From contig WOFQ01000024.1 of NCBI GenBank assembly GCA_012184525.1, forward strand, positions 372,001-436,000: a stretch of DNA of 64,000 nucleotides, read 5' to 3'. The stretch comes from Xenoacremonium recifei. Its lineage: Eukaryota; Ascomycota; Sordariomycetes; Hypocreales; Nectriaceae. The notes beneath the pieces were generated by a model. The model had not been told where the DNA came from. It did not search any database and was given only the letters and a program-made list of their open reading frames with translations. This document shows, piece by piece, positions 1-9,789 of the stretch (position 1 is the stretch's first letter; the number at the start of each line of letters is the position of its first letter). Made by a program: the position numbers and the translations under genes.

Positions 1-651
1 GAGATTTATCGTCTTAAGTGAAAGGGCTTTTGCATAGGCGTCTTTCATAGGAAACCGGCGACTATAGTCTTGGGAAAACTTTATATCTGAAGGTTGATAA
101 ACGGGCGTTAAAAACGGGATTTGGGTCATTAAACCCTATACATTATAAGTAACTATAGCTTTATGAATTAGCCAAATGATCTTTTATTCTTAGACTCAGG
201 ACGGTGTCGTGTTGTCGATCACTGCTAACATGGGTACAAGAAATATTCCATATGTATACGGTTCCTATGTCTAGCCCAGATCCTTGACTAGAATTCGAGT
301 TTCTCATCTCGTCGTAATACCGATCCGTAACCCGAATCCCCAACTACCTAGATAATTTAAATTTTGGTGCTCATGGAAATAAATATACTGGGCTCAGCGC
401 ATTTGGATGTCAGAGTGTTCATGATCATCGTGGGCCCATAAATATAAGCGCCAGACGCGTCGCGTGACACTAAGCGCGATAAGCTTTTTGGGCTGCCCCG
501 CGATGTCGAGGCTTCAACATCATTATTCTACCCAACCTCCTTCATCCATCTATTCAATCCCTCCGATTCCTGGGATTCAAACAATCAAGTCACATCTTCT
601 CTGTGCGTACTCGTTCCACCAGTATCCGGCATAGGTCAGAGAGCTTTGTCC
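1..651. other. Intergenic region upstream of EAF6
   Basis: No convincing coding region is seen. The first 400 bases are AT-rich with only short ORFs. Closer to the EAF6 start the sequence becomes GC-richer and contains ACGCGT followed by CGCGT (about 455-464), which resembles an MluI cell-cycle-box type element. This is a motif match only. The stretch before the ATG is pyrimidine-rich, as is usual for fungal 5' leaders. Confidence 0.5.
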
Positions 652-1299
652 ATGGCGGACAACAAGAACGGTGCCTCCGCCGGCGGAGAGGCCCAGCCAA
701 CAATGGCCGAATACAAGAAAGCCCAGGCACGGGTTCGAGAACTCGTCGAGAAACGCAAGCTACTGGAGCGGAGGCTTGTAAGTTATGCCCACGATACTCT
801 TCCTCCGACTTTGCTGATGACTCCGGGGCAGGCTCAAGTAGAAGACGGCATCGCTCAGAAAGAATTGGCCTACCTCGATAGCACCCCAAGCGGGAATATA
901 ATCACAGGATTCGACAACTACATGAAGGGACAGAGCGGCGCAGCGGCGCAACGACGAAAAGCCGGACCAATGGAGCAAAACCGCGTATTCTCACGGTCAT
1001 CAATCTCGTATCGGCCGAATAATCTGGTACGGCTCTCTACCGTGACTACTGGAGCGAAGGTCAACTAACAATCTGCTACACAGGAAGGCATCGCCCCAGG
1101 CTCAGGAGGCTCTACCCCTGCTTCTCATGCGCCAACACCAGGCTCCGCAGCCTTCCGCGACCCAGGCTCGAACAACGCGACACCGACTTCAGCGACTGGG
1201 AAGAACGCGAGCAAGTTCAAGAAGAAGGATAATGAAGACAGCGAAAACGATGCCCAAACGAGCAAGAAGAGGACCAATTTTGGCGCTCAGCGGAAGTAG
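652..1299 (+). CDS. EAF6: NuA4 histone acetyltransferase subunit Eaf6
   Basis: Small nuclear subunit of the NuA4 (and, in yeast, NuA3) histone acetyltransferase complexes. Three exons are inferred: 652-777, 832-1026 and 1084-1299, all joined in phase 0, giving 178 residues. The conserved core is an N-terminal coiled coil (AEYKKAQARVRELVEKRKLL) followed by the family block with GIAQKELAYLD, PSGNIITGFDNYMKG and, further on, FSRSSISYRP. The C-terminal exon is low-complexity Ser/Thr/Pro-rich and ends in a basic Lys/Arg tail. The first ATG is at 652 in a good context (tccATGG); a reading from 646 would need a TTG start. The length and the single recognisable domain fit fungal Eaf6. The second intron contains no convincing alternative exon. 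Confidence 0.9.
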
Positions 1300-1839
1300 A
1301 ACAATCCGTCGCGTCAGTGATCAGTTGTCCTCGTCGGGAAAAGTGATGGTTCATGTTCGAAGGCGAGATGATGAAAACGAGAAGTTCGGGAATTACTGGG
1401 TGAAATGGGAATAAGGGCTTTGTGTGGCGTTTGGGGATGGCGAAGGGTGTTTAGGGATACAATATTTGTGATGATTGACAAGAAAGACAATGACCTTTGT
1501 ACTACTATATCTTGATATCAGCAGATGGCATAGGATAATATTTACCACCGTAACTGGAGCTTCTTCCATTCACGCCCTATGCCTAAACGACTAAAGTAAA
1601 GTTTCGACTGAAGGATTACTCCGGTCTCAACATAACCTTTTAAACAAGAAACGCATACCGAGGCAAGAAAATGCATCTCATTAGCAGACGATATCCACCA
1701 TTAACTAGCAATCCGCATCCTCAACGAAAAATATACGTCAATAGGGCGAGTAATTTACCTCGAGAACGCGAGCAATACCTCAATAATGCATCTTTTGATG
1801 GAGCAAGGAGGCAATTCTGCGAATCCGACGCTGTAGTGT

Positions 1840-1943
1840 AGGGTAGGCTATAGAGGTGTAACGGAGAGGCCCTCGTCTGATTGAGAGCTTCACTCCGGAC
1901 TTACTACTCCCGACTTACTAGCTTGAGACCAGGGCATACGGGG
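1840..1943 (+). repeat. Degenerate dispersed direct repeat, copy A
   Basis: This segment matches 9313-9391 in the same orientation. Shared blocks in order are agggtaggctat, gccctcgt, ctccggacttacta, then a gcttgagac/gctcgagac block and agggcat(a/g)cgggg. Copy A carries two insertions relative to copy B: about 10 bp after the first block, and an extra tandem copy of the cggacttacta block. The two copies lie on either side of the GMC and RNase T2-BBE genes. It could be a decayed MITE or LTR fragment; no terminal repeats or target duplication were identified. Confidence 0.7.
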
Positions 1944-2624
1944 GTTCTACTCCGTAATACATACTCCACAAAATCGCCGATTCGAAAGCTTTCTCTTGAC
2001 GACAGGAATTATACCTGCATGCGGATTCCATTCAAGTCAAGAACTCAAAATGCAGGAGTAGCAAGCTCGTGAGGGAACTTTTGGTCTTAGCCTCGGTCGA
2101 GAATGTGGTCTATATTGGCAATGTTTCAGTTCATCAGGCCATAGTTCAGCCACTGCCTCCCGATCTAGAGCGGCTGAGGACGGGATATAGTAGAACACGG
2201 CCGCTACGGAGATTCACCAGTTAGCGCACCCTGCCAAGACGGGACGGGAGGTGCGGGGTAAGAGCTTGATTGGAACTTTAAACTCAGTCAACCTTCTCGT
2301 CAGGTCTTTCAGCCCGCTATGGATGCCTCAGCCATGCCGAAAACAGTGACCAGCTGTCAAGACATTCCGGTCACTAATGCAAACTAAGGATACAGCCCAT
2401 GAGCTGATTCGAAATTAGATGTGTCGGCCGTGTGTGCCACATAACTTGCTAGCGAGGTGATGGAAAACGGATGTCGGCAACATTCCCGTGCACCTCCTTG
2501 TGGCGTTCTAAGATGGTCTCCGTTCTAGATGGTCCCCCTTTCATTTCAGCTCACAAATTTGCTGGGTGCTATGAAAACATAGATAGGACGCCCCAGGCCA
2601 GTTACAACGACAAATAAACAGGCT

Positions 2625-2633
2625 ACATAAAAG
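2625..2633 (+). promoter_or_regulatory. TATA-like element of the GMC oxidoreductase gene
   Basis: ACATAAAAG lies about 65 bp upstream of the ATG at 2693, followed by a pyrimidine-rich leader. Position and sequence fit a TATA box; there is no transcription-start evidence. Confidence 0.4.
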
Positions 2634-2692
2634 CGAACCAAACTTCTCACTCACTTCTACAATATACGGCCACGTGTGATCCTGCTTCCACA

Positions 2693-4697
2693 ATGAACAC
2701 TGAAAGCCTCCCAGACTACCTAACCATCCCAGGGAAAACGATCCCTAGCTTTCACTGCCGCGTTGGCAAAAATCACAATGACCGTCAGCCTCTGCCAGCC
2801 AACACCTACGGGTACCCTGTGCCTGGCGTGCAGGGCCCTACCCCCACGTCGGTCATGGCCCTCGACTACTTCGCGAGGTATGAAGCAATAAATGAATTTG
2901 GCAATATATATCCCATCGCTGACATTGATTCTACTCAGTGACCAGACTTGGGGGAATATACTGGCCCATGGAGACTTTGATTACATCGTTGTCGGGTCAG
3001 GCTTTACTGCTCTCGCATTCATTCAGAAGGCCCTCGAACTCGACCCATATGCCAAGATTCTTTGCTTAGAGCGTGGACGTAAGTATTTCCTATTAGTTCC
3101 ACTTATTAGTTTATTATATACCGTTATAGTAGTGCCGTCGTCTCATGCTTTAATTTGTTACAGGTTTTTGGCTTCCTTCCCACTTCCAGAACCTACCAAT
3201 TCCTTTCAAAATGGTTCTGGGAGGGCCTTCTGAGACATTCCCCTGGACACTCTCACGCAAGACCTTTGAAACAAAGGAGCTCAAGTTTTGCCACGGCTCT
3301 TGCCCATTCTTCGGTGGCCGATCCACGTTTTGGTCCGCTTGGAGCCCAAGGCCAAGTCTGGACCTCATGCGCGACTTTCCCGAGGCCATGAAAAAGACTG
3401 CTGGAAATGAGAAATTCTGGACAGAGGCCAAAGACCTTTTGAATGTCACTTCCGCAGATAAGATCGACGATGGCGTCTTCGGAAGCCTACAAACTGCCAT
3501 CGATCGCATTCTTAAAGACTCGGTTGGCAAGATTCCCACCGCGGACTATGTTGAGTCAGCACCACTTGCTGTCGGACGACGCAGTCCAACTTCTCGTCTG
3601 CGATTTAACAAGTTTTCTGTCCCCGGGCCTCTTCTTAGCATCTTGGAACAACAGAGACAACTGGCCAAGACTGACCAGGGAGCGCCTTTAGAAATAATGA
3701 TTGACTGTGTGGCTAAAAGCATGGTTAAAGGCGACGACGACGATTTTGTCCGCGTTATCGAAACCAGCAAGGGTACTTTATCGTGGACTGGTAACAAGAC
3801 TAAGATCATCCTCTGCGCTGGAGCCATTCCCAACGCCACGCTGTTGCTAAACTCTTTCGAGAGTTGCCGTGACACCGTCGGTAAGAGGCTTACCGGCCAC
3901 TACGATACACATATCTCAGCAAGATGCCCTGTGAAGAACATCAAGGGCTGGAAGAAGGAAGACACGCTCAAAATCGCTGCTGCATACCTGGCTGGCAAGG
4001 ATCCCAAGACTGGCCTACAGTATCACGTCTCGGTCACGGCGCTGAATAGTCCTAACCCGAAAGACGATGCAGAGGACGCGGCTCGCGAATGTCCAGATTT
4101 TGCTGCTGCCGCGACACTCGATCAACTTACTGGCTCTGAGGACTACGTTGTGTTCGGTATGAAGCCGTCCTTTGCAGGAGAGGATAGAAGCTAACCAAGT
4201 ACTGTTTAGTCTGCTCGGCTCTTGGGGAGTTCAACGAGAAGAACACCAAGAATCATGTCACTCTCAACAAAGGCACTGACCCGACTTGCAACGTCACCCT
4301 GCAATACACCTTGAGCGAGGAGGATTATACCGCTTGGGACGTGATGGATAAGGCAACCTACGATACTATTAAAGAAATGGCAGGCGGCGATGAACACGAG
4401 TCGGATATCGACTGGTGGGATGAGACAACTCATGGCTGGATTAAGACGAAACCAGCAGTCGACACTATTCGAATCCCTGGTATTGTTCATGAGTCAAGCA
4501 CTTGCTTTATGGGACCCAAGGAAATTGGTGGTTCCGTGGATGAGCTTTATCGTCCTCATGGCATTGAGAATGTTCATGTCACTGGAGCTGCCCTTTTCCC
4601 AACTGCGGGTAGTTGGAATCCCACGATGACTATGTGTGGATATGCTCAAGACTTGGCTCACAAGCTGCATAAAATGAAGCCTCAAGAGAACAAGTGA
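2693..4697 (+). CDS. GMC-family FAD oxidoreductase, pyranose-oxidase-like
   Basis: Four exons (2693-2877, 2939-3078, 3164-4156, 4210-4697) encode 601 residues. The ADP-binding fold begins at FDYIVVGSGFTALAF, where the last Gly of GxGxxG is Ala. A GGRSTFWSAWSPRP segment sits where pyranose 2-oxidases have STHW; the His that would bind FAD covalently is Phe here, so FAD is probably non-covalent (inference). The GMC C-terminal domain carries IVHESSTCFMG and GSWNPTMTM, giving a His/Asn pair in the expected catalytic positions. No signal peptide is seen, so it is probably intracellular. The substrate cannot be read from sequence: a sugar or alcohol oxidase/dehydrogenase is the family expectation. 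It lies next to a second flavoprotein gene in the same orientation. Confidence 0.88.
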
Positions 4698-5290
4698 AGG
4701 AGGCTATCTCGTTATGTCAGATAATTATTTCATCAAATATCTGCCCTAATGCTAAATTACTCATACTATATCTGTTGCGGACCTATCTTTTTACTCGATA
4801 TATAAATTTTCTTACTATTATGAAATAGAATAGTAGCGTCATAAGCTACATCGGACATACGGGATCATATGCATAAACCTTCACATAAATGGATCACGAT
4901 CAAGACCCCAGATAGATCACCGTAATTCATAATCACATCAATCCGGGGTCACTGTGATCCCAGACCATGAGCAATCCCATCAGAACACATTAAGTATATA
5001 GACTAGCTCTAGACCCTTTGTCTAATTCCTGTCATAAAGTTAATTGCACTTCTGCCCGCCAAGCTTTCAGGCAATGGAATTGAGGCGGCACGGCACGACG
5101 ATCCGTGGCGAGCTGACATACCTGACCGCAAATTTAATTACTAGGGTTTGGGGCCTCGATCTCTTCGTGGCTTGGGCCTCGACCAATGCCTCGAACCATC
5201 TGAGCTTCTGCCTCCAATAACTTGGGGTCCGACGTCTGTCTCAGCTCGCTCAGGTCTGCCGCTTCCGATAGTTCAGGACTCAGCCGCAGC

Positions 5291-5320
5291 AGCTAATGGC
5301 CCGCTAGCGGACCATTAGCT
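5291..5320. repeat. Near-perfect 30-bp palindrome upstream of the RNase T2-BBE gene
   Basis: The left arm AGCTAATGGCCCGCT is followed directly by its reverse complement with a single mismatched pair (C at 5300 against A at 5311), so 28 of 30 positions are symmetrical with no spacer. It lies 202 bp upstream of the ATG at 5522. It could be a binding site for a dimeric regulator or a hairpin-forming end of a lost element. The C/A mismatch is what one transition in a perfect palindrome would leave. Confidence 0.75.
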
Positions 5321-5435
5321 CCCATGTTGCAGTTCTGGGGAGAGGGGATAGACCCTGTTTGGAAATATCAGAATAGCTGAGCAGGATAGAGGCTTCGATT
5401 GGGCAAGTCACCAAGCGTGTAGATGTATATACAAC

Positions 5436-5443
5436 ATATATAG
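5436..5443 (+). promoter_or_regulatory. TATA-like element of the RNase T2-BBE gene
   Basis: ATATATAG lies about 80 bp upstream of the ATG at 5522, within a run of TATA-rich sequence. Assignment is by position and motif only. Confidence 0.4.
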
Positions 5444-5521
5444 AGTCAAAATGTCCGTCCTCAAGCTCCTATTTCAGACACCGTTGAAATACAAGAAATA
5501 CAAGAGCAGCGGTATAACAAC

Positions 5522-8500
5522 ATGACTTGGCATGCCCAACTAGCGCTGGTGCTGGCCCTGGTCTGCACAGTGGCGGCTTCGGACTGCTCTGGCAAGTCAG
5601 ACGACTGCTCTCTCAACCCAATCCCGCTGCGGCGCTTCAACCCTCTCAACTACCACGCCAATACATGCAACCTCAAGTGGAAGCACGGCTGCACCGTCCA
5701 GGATGAGTACGGCGGACTGCAGCAGAAGCCGCCGCCTTTCTCGCTGTGCGATTCATCCCGCCAACCGTCCGGGCTGATTCCAATCGACGCCTACACGCTG
5801 GCGATGCAGGAGAATGACTTCGCCCCGGGCTCGGCCGACATTACGCTGCACGGCCTGTGGCCTGGGTCGGCGGGCGGCCATGGAGAGAAGAACCAGCCCT
5901 ACGGCTGCCTGAATGGCGAGGAGTTCGACGAGACGATCCTCACGACCTTTGGTGGCCTGCTGAGCTACTTCTGGCCGACAAACCCTCAGTACAACAACAC
6001 GATGCAATGCTTCATCCTGTCCGAGTGGATGAAGCATGGCACCTGCGCAGTAATCCCCGGCGCTGACGGTACAGCTTTCCGGCTGCCGCAGGAGGCCTAC
6101 TTCCGCACGGCGTTTGTGATAGCCAACGAGTTCAATGCAAACGCCGCGCTGCGCGAGCAGCTGCAGGACCCCGAAATGGAGCCGCTTATTAGCACCGGCT
6201 GCGTGCAGTGCGCATATCTGGCAACGGTGGGCTGGACAGACACAGACGTGGAGAGCGTGCCGCGCATGTCGGGCGACTGTATAGACCAGTGCTTCGCGTG
6301 CGGTGACTCCTGGGACACATGCCCGCCGGCGCAGCTGGTCAGCACCGTGCAGCTAGACCCCAGCAACGCGCCGCTGGAGAACAGTGACAGTAGCAATGAC
6401 AGCAATGGAAATGCAAGCTTCCAGTTTCCGGTGCTGGAATTTGCTATGCCGGCCCTCATGAGCAGTGAAAACACCTCACCCTGGGAGGGCACGTGGCGCT
6501 CGTTTGGCGCTGAGCAGCTCGGGTCCGGCAAGTTCGAGTTCGCGCAGACCTTCGCTGGAAACGTCCTGACCGTGACCACCGACAGCCCATACCCGGAGAC
6601 GTGCACCTACGAGCGGCGCGGGCCCGGGGAGCTGGTGCTGCGATGCGGCGGCGGCGCCGAGCCCCACACGGAGGACTGCCGGGTGCAGCGGCTGCCGGAC
6701 ATCGGCGGGCTCGAGGCGGCCTTTCTGGCGTGCAACCACACCGGGGAGCCGGCGCCGGCGAGCTTCTACGCCGCCATGGATACGCCTGGGTGCGGGAACT
6801 TTCTGATGTTCCGCTGCAAGGCGTCGACGCCGGGCTGTTCCTTTTCTCCGGATACTGTCTCGGCGGCCGGCAGCAAGGCGTCTAAGTCCAAGTCTAAGCC
6901 CGAGACCAAGTCTACAAGTAACTCCAAGCCCAGCCCTGTGAGCCACTCCCAGCCAGGCATTGCCGGAGCACCTCCCGCGCTGCTGGGCTCGTGGCGCTCG
7001 CTCCAGGTATCCAACCACTATCAAACGGGCCTCGCACAATGGAATTTTACTGCCGACGGCCAGGCGTCGCTGCAATGGCCAAACCACCCCGGCCGCGGCG
7101 TGCAGCGCTACTCAGTCTCGCACGCCGATGAGGATCCCAGCCAGGTGCTCCTTGCCAGCGCCAGCGGCACCATCACCACCTGTCGCTTCCACTTCCAGTA
7201 CCAGCCAGTGTACTCGTACGCCGTGCTCGACTGCGGAACAGACGAGGAAAATACGCAATGGGCCATGGGCCGGTGCAACCCATGCAACGCCCACTGTCGC
7301 TACTCGTGCAGCCCTGAGAACGACTTCTGCGGCGCCGGCTCATGCGACCCGGCCGAGTCGGTGCAGGCTGGGGCTGGAGCAGCATCGAATAACCATGCAA
7401 CACTTGAAGACGGCCATCATGACTGGTGCACGCCCCAAGACTCCAGCTGCTGGCCCACCAAGACGGCCATCCGGAAGCTGGAGCGGGCGCTGGACCCCAC
7501 AGTGCCCCGGCTCGGCGTCCGGTGGAGCAGCTACCCGGAGCCGCAGCCGGCGCCGGTCCCAACGGGCTCCGTCAATAATCAGTCCTTCTACGGCCTGGGC
7601 AACGCGCCCGGCGGGCTCAGGGCGCTGTACTACTATGAAGATGTCGCTGAGATGCAGCGCCCGTGCTTCACCCTGGCCGGCGGCGCTACCGCATGGAACA
7701 CCGCGTCCGACATGTGCAAGGCGGCGCTGCACAACAACGAGTACCGCAATTGGAACCCCTTCATCGTTGTCTTCCCGCTCAACGAGCGCCATGTGGCCGC
7801 CGCCCTCAAGTTTGCCGCGCAGCACCGCCTGTGCATTGCTACTGCGGGCACCGGCCACGAGTACAACAGCCGCAACTCGTGCCCGACTGGCGGCATCCTT
7901 ATCCGCACGATCCTGCTCAAGGACAAGGCTTTTATGCCCTCCTGGCACGAGGACCCGGCCCTGGCCCCGGCCGGCGCATTCCGCTTTGGCGCTGGCTCCA
8001 TCTTCGCCGAGATGCACAACTTCTCGGCCGAGTATGACCGCGTTATTGCATCGGGCTGGTGCTCCACCGTCGGCATGGTCGGCTTCCATCTCGGAGGCGG
8101 CCACGGGCCCTTTGCGCCGTCTATGGGCCTCGGCGTCGATAACGTGCTGGAGATTGAAGTTCTGCAGGTCGGCCGCGACGCCCTCGGCCAGCCCGTCGTC
8201 CACAAGAAGATCGCCAGTCGCCGCCACAATCCGCAGCTCTTCTGGGCCATGCGCGGCGGCGGCGGCGGCGTCTGGGGCGTCATTCTCTCCATGACCATCC
8301 GCGCCCACGCCGTGCCCGACGGAGGTCTCAGCCGCGTCTTCATGTCCCAGACCGGCACCTTTTGCCCGGGCTCGGGGGAGTTTGGCTACCAGTGGCTGCC
8401 CGACATGTGGACTCGCTTCACCGCGTGGCAGCTGAAGCTCAACCACAAGGTCAGCACGCAGCCCGCCTTCTTTATCAACACCACCCAGTACAAGACGGGC

Positions 8501-9253
8501 GGCCTCTGCGCAGTCACTTGGCAGTTCAACTTTGAGTACTTCTACGCCGGCGGTCAGGCAGAGCAGGACTACATCCTGTTCCGCGACGGCCTCAAGGACG
8601 TGCTGCAGACCGAGGTCGTGCAGGAGAATAACTTCAAGTCAGCCTATCAGTACCTCCTCTCCATGCCCGCCAACAAGTTTCCACTCGCCGTCACGAACCC
8701 GCTGCCGGAGCCGCACCCGCCCTCCGACTCTGCCACCGGCTCTCAAAACTCAGTCTTTGTCTCGCGGCAGGCCATGGAGACAAAGTTCGCCTCGACCATG
8801 ATGGACGTGCTGGATATCTGCGTGGAGTCCCTGAAGCATCCTGACAAGGTGTCGTCGCCGGATCCAGACGGTTATCGCTGCGGCTTCCACTACCTCTACA
8901 CGTCGTTGACGGGCAATCTGGGGAGCTCGCAGCCGGGCGACACGGCCATCTCGCCGGGCTTTCGCTCGGCGCTCATGCTGTGGAATGCGCGAACCTTGAC
9001 GACACAGCAGTCAATGGACACGGTGTATAAGCTTGGGCCGAACAGTTATTTCTCCGAGAGCTCGTATGTGATGCATAACTGGACGGCGAGATACTGGGGT
9101 GAGAAGGCGTACGAGCAGTTGTTGGCTGTGAAGAAGGCGCACGACCCGGGAAATTATTTCTGGTGCCATCATTGTATTGGGGATAATCCGGATGATGCGT
9201 ACGGGGAGCCGCTGGGTGCTGCGGCTGAAGTTGTTGAAAAAGATGAGTTATAG
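5522..9253 (+). CDS. Secreted/ER RNase T2 - berberine-bridge-type FAD oxidase fusion ending in KDEL
   Basis: A single 1243-residue ORF without introns. A signal peptide (about residues 1-19) is followed by an RNase T2 domain: CAS I is DITLHGLWP with His110, CAS II is SEWMKHGTC with Glu168 and His172. The first His of the usual HEWxKHG is Ser167. Residues about 320-435 and 487-620 are two related modules, each opening with a W-R-S motif (GTWRSFG, GSWRSLQ), separated by a Ser/Lys-rich linker. From about 690 comes a PCMH-type FAD domain: GTGHEY gives His779 and GWCSTVG gives Cys847, the pair used for bicovalent FAD in berberine-bridge enzymes. The BBE C-terminal motif (YWGEKAYEQL, DPGNYFW) follows. 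The last four residues are KDEL, an ER-retrieval signal. RNase T2 cleaves RNA by transphosphorylation; BBE-like enzymes oxidise alkaloids, sugars or polyketides. Codon use is strongly G/C-ending, and the lack of introns in 3.7 kb contrasts with most neighbouring genes. Confidence 0.93.
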   Translation: MTWHAQLALVLALVCTVAASDCSGKSDDCSLNPIPLRRFNPLNYHANTCNLKWKHGCTVQDEYGGLQQKPPPFSLCDSSRQPSGLIPIDAYTLAMQENDFAPGSADITLHGLWPGSAGGHGEKNQPYGCLNGEEFDETILTTFGGLLSYFWPTNPQYNNTMQCFILSEWMKHGTCAVIPGADGTAFRLPQEAYFRTAFVIANEFNANAALREQLQDPEMEPLISTGCVQCAYLATVGWTDTDVESVPRMSGDCIDQCFACGDSWDTCPPAQLVSTVQLDPSNAPLENSDSSNDSNGNASFQFPVLEFAMPALMSSENTSPWEGTWRSFGAEQLGSGKFEFAQTFAGNVLTVTTDSPYPETCTYERRGPGELVLRCGGGAEPHTEDCRVQRLPDIGGLEAAFLACNHTGEPAPASFYAAMDTPGCGNFLMFRCKASTPGCSFSPDTVSAAGSKASKSKSKPETKSTSNSKPSPVSHSQPGIAGAPPALLGSWRSLQVSNHYQTGLAQWNFTADGQASLQWPNHPGRGVQRYSVSHADEDPSQVLLASASGTITTCRFHFQYQPVYSYAVLDCGTDEENTQWAMGRCNPCNAHCRYSCSPENDFCGAGSCDPAESVQAGAGAASNNHATLEDGHHDWCTPQDSSCWPTKTAIRKLERALDPTVPRLGVRWSSYPEPQPAPVPTGSVNNQSFYGLGNAPGGLRALYYYEDVAEMQRPCFTLAGGATAWNTASDMCKAALHNNEYRNWNPFIVVFPLNERHVAAALKFAAQHRLCIATAGTGHEYNSRNSCPTGGILIRTILLKDKAFMPSWHEDPALAPAGAFRFGAGSIFAEMHNFSAEYDRVIASGWCSTVGMVGFHLGGGHGPFAPSMGLGVDNVLEIEVLQVGRDALGQPVVHKKIASRRHNPQLFWAMRGGGGGVWGVILSMTIRAHAVPDGGLSRVFMSQTGTFCPGSGEFGYQWLPDMWTRFTAWQLKLNHKVSTQPAFFINTTQYKTGGLCAVTWQFNFEYFYAGGQAEQDYILFRDGLKDVLQTEVVQENNFKSAYQYLLSMPANKFPLAVTNPLPEPHPPSDSATGSQNSVFVSRQAMETKFASTMMDVLDICVESLKHPDKVSSPDPDGYRCGFHYLYTSLTGNLGSSQPGDTAISPGFRSALMLWNARTLTTQQSMDTVYKLGPNSYFSESSYVMHNWTARYWGEKAYEQLLAVKKAHDPGNYFWCHHCIGDNPDDAYGEPLGAAAEVVEKDEL

Positions 9254-9789
9254 GGGGGGCTGCGTGTTGGCTGAGCGCTGGCCTAACATGACCCCTAGTT
9301 TTGTTGTAATATAGGGTAGGCTATCAAGGTGCCCTCGTGTGACTGCAAGCTTTCCTCCGGACTTACTAGCTCGAGACTAGGGCATGCGGGGTTTCACAGC
9401 TAGCAGCGAAGGAGCGACTGAAAGATGAGGGGGATGAGGGGATGTCACAAGCAGGTTGGTTGGAGCTTGTGATTGCAGCCAATCAGTTGCTGGGATGGAG
9501 CCGGCCCGGGAAGGTGGGAAGTGGGAAGGTGCGAAGGCGGGCGCATGTCATGATGGCAGGCAAGAGGGGAAGGACGGGAGGAGGAGAGGCGAAAGAGGAG
9601 AGACTCCCCAGACCTGTCCGAGCTCCTAGACAACTCAATCTCAGACACACACATCCCAGAGCACAATACCAAGTACAATTATCATCGCCATCCAGCATTC
9701 TCTATCGTGATTCCACTCCTTTTTAGCATTAGCTCTCTTGCACCGACTCATCATCGAGTTCTCGCCTCGGCGTCTTGATCCATTCCATC
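9254..9789. other. Intergenic region with repeat copy B
   Basis: Holds the 3' end of the fusion gene, dispersed repeat copy B and the promoter/leader of the downstream peptidase gene. Short ORFs here are not supported. Confidence 0.6.
9313..9391 (+). repeat. Degenerate dispersed direct repeat, copy B
   Basis: The shorter counterpart of 1840-1943 in the same orientation, sharing agggtaggctat, gccctcgtgtgactg, ctccggacttactagctcgagac and agggcatgcgggg in order. It begins about 60 bp after the stop codon of the RNase T2-BBE gene. Together with copy A it brackets the two flavoprotein genes. Confidence 0.7.

Larger units (their letters stand above)
1300..2692. other. Intergenic region with a dispersed repeat copy
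   Basis: About 1.4 kb without a recognisable gene. It holds one copy of a dispersed repeat at 1840-1943 (listed separately); the last few hundred bases are the promoter of the GMC oxidoreductase. A 63-codon ORF at 1881-2072 overlaps the repeat and is not supported as a gene. Confidence 0.6.
4698..5521. other. Intergenic region between the two flavoprotein genes
   Basis: No gene seen. It contains the 3' region of the GMC gene (AT-rich), a near-perfect 30-bp palindrome at 5291-5320 and a TATA-like element at 5436-5443, both upstream of the RNase T2-BBE fusion gene. Confidence 0.6.

Noticed and set aside
6960..8294. A 444-codon plus-strand ORF, plus minus-strand ORFs of 368 and 241 codons, inside the RNase T2-BBE gene
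   Set aside because: They overlap a gene with clear domains, have biased Arg/Ala/Ser/Pro composition and exist because the GC-rich sequence has few stop codons.
2693..9253. A secondary-metabolite biosynthetic cluster
   Set aside because: Two flavoprotein genes are present, but no PKS, NRPS, terpene synthase, transporter or cluster regulator lies beside them in the window.
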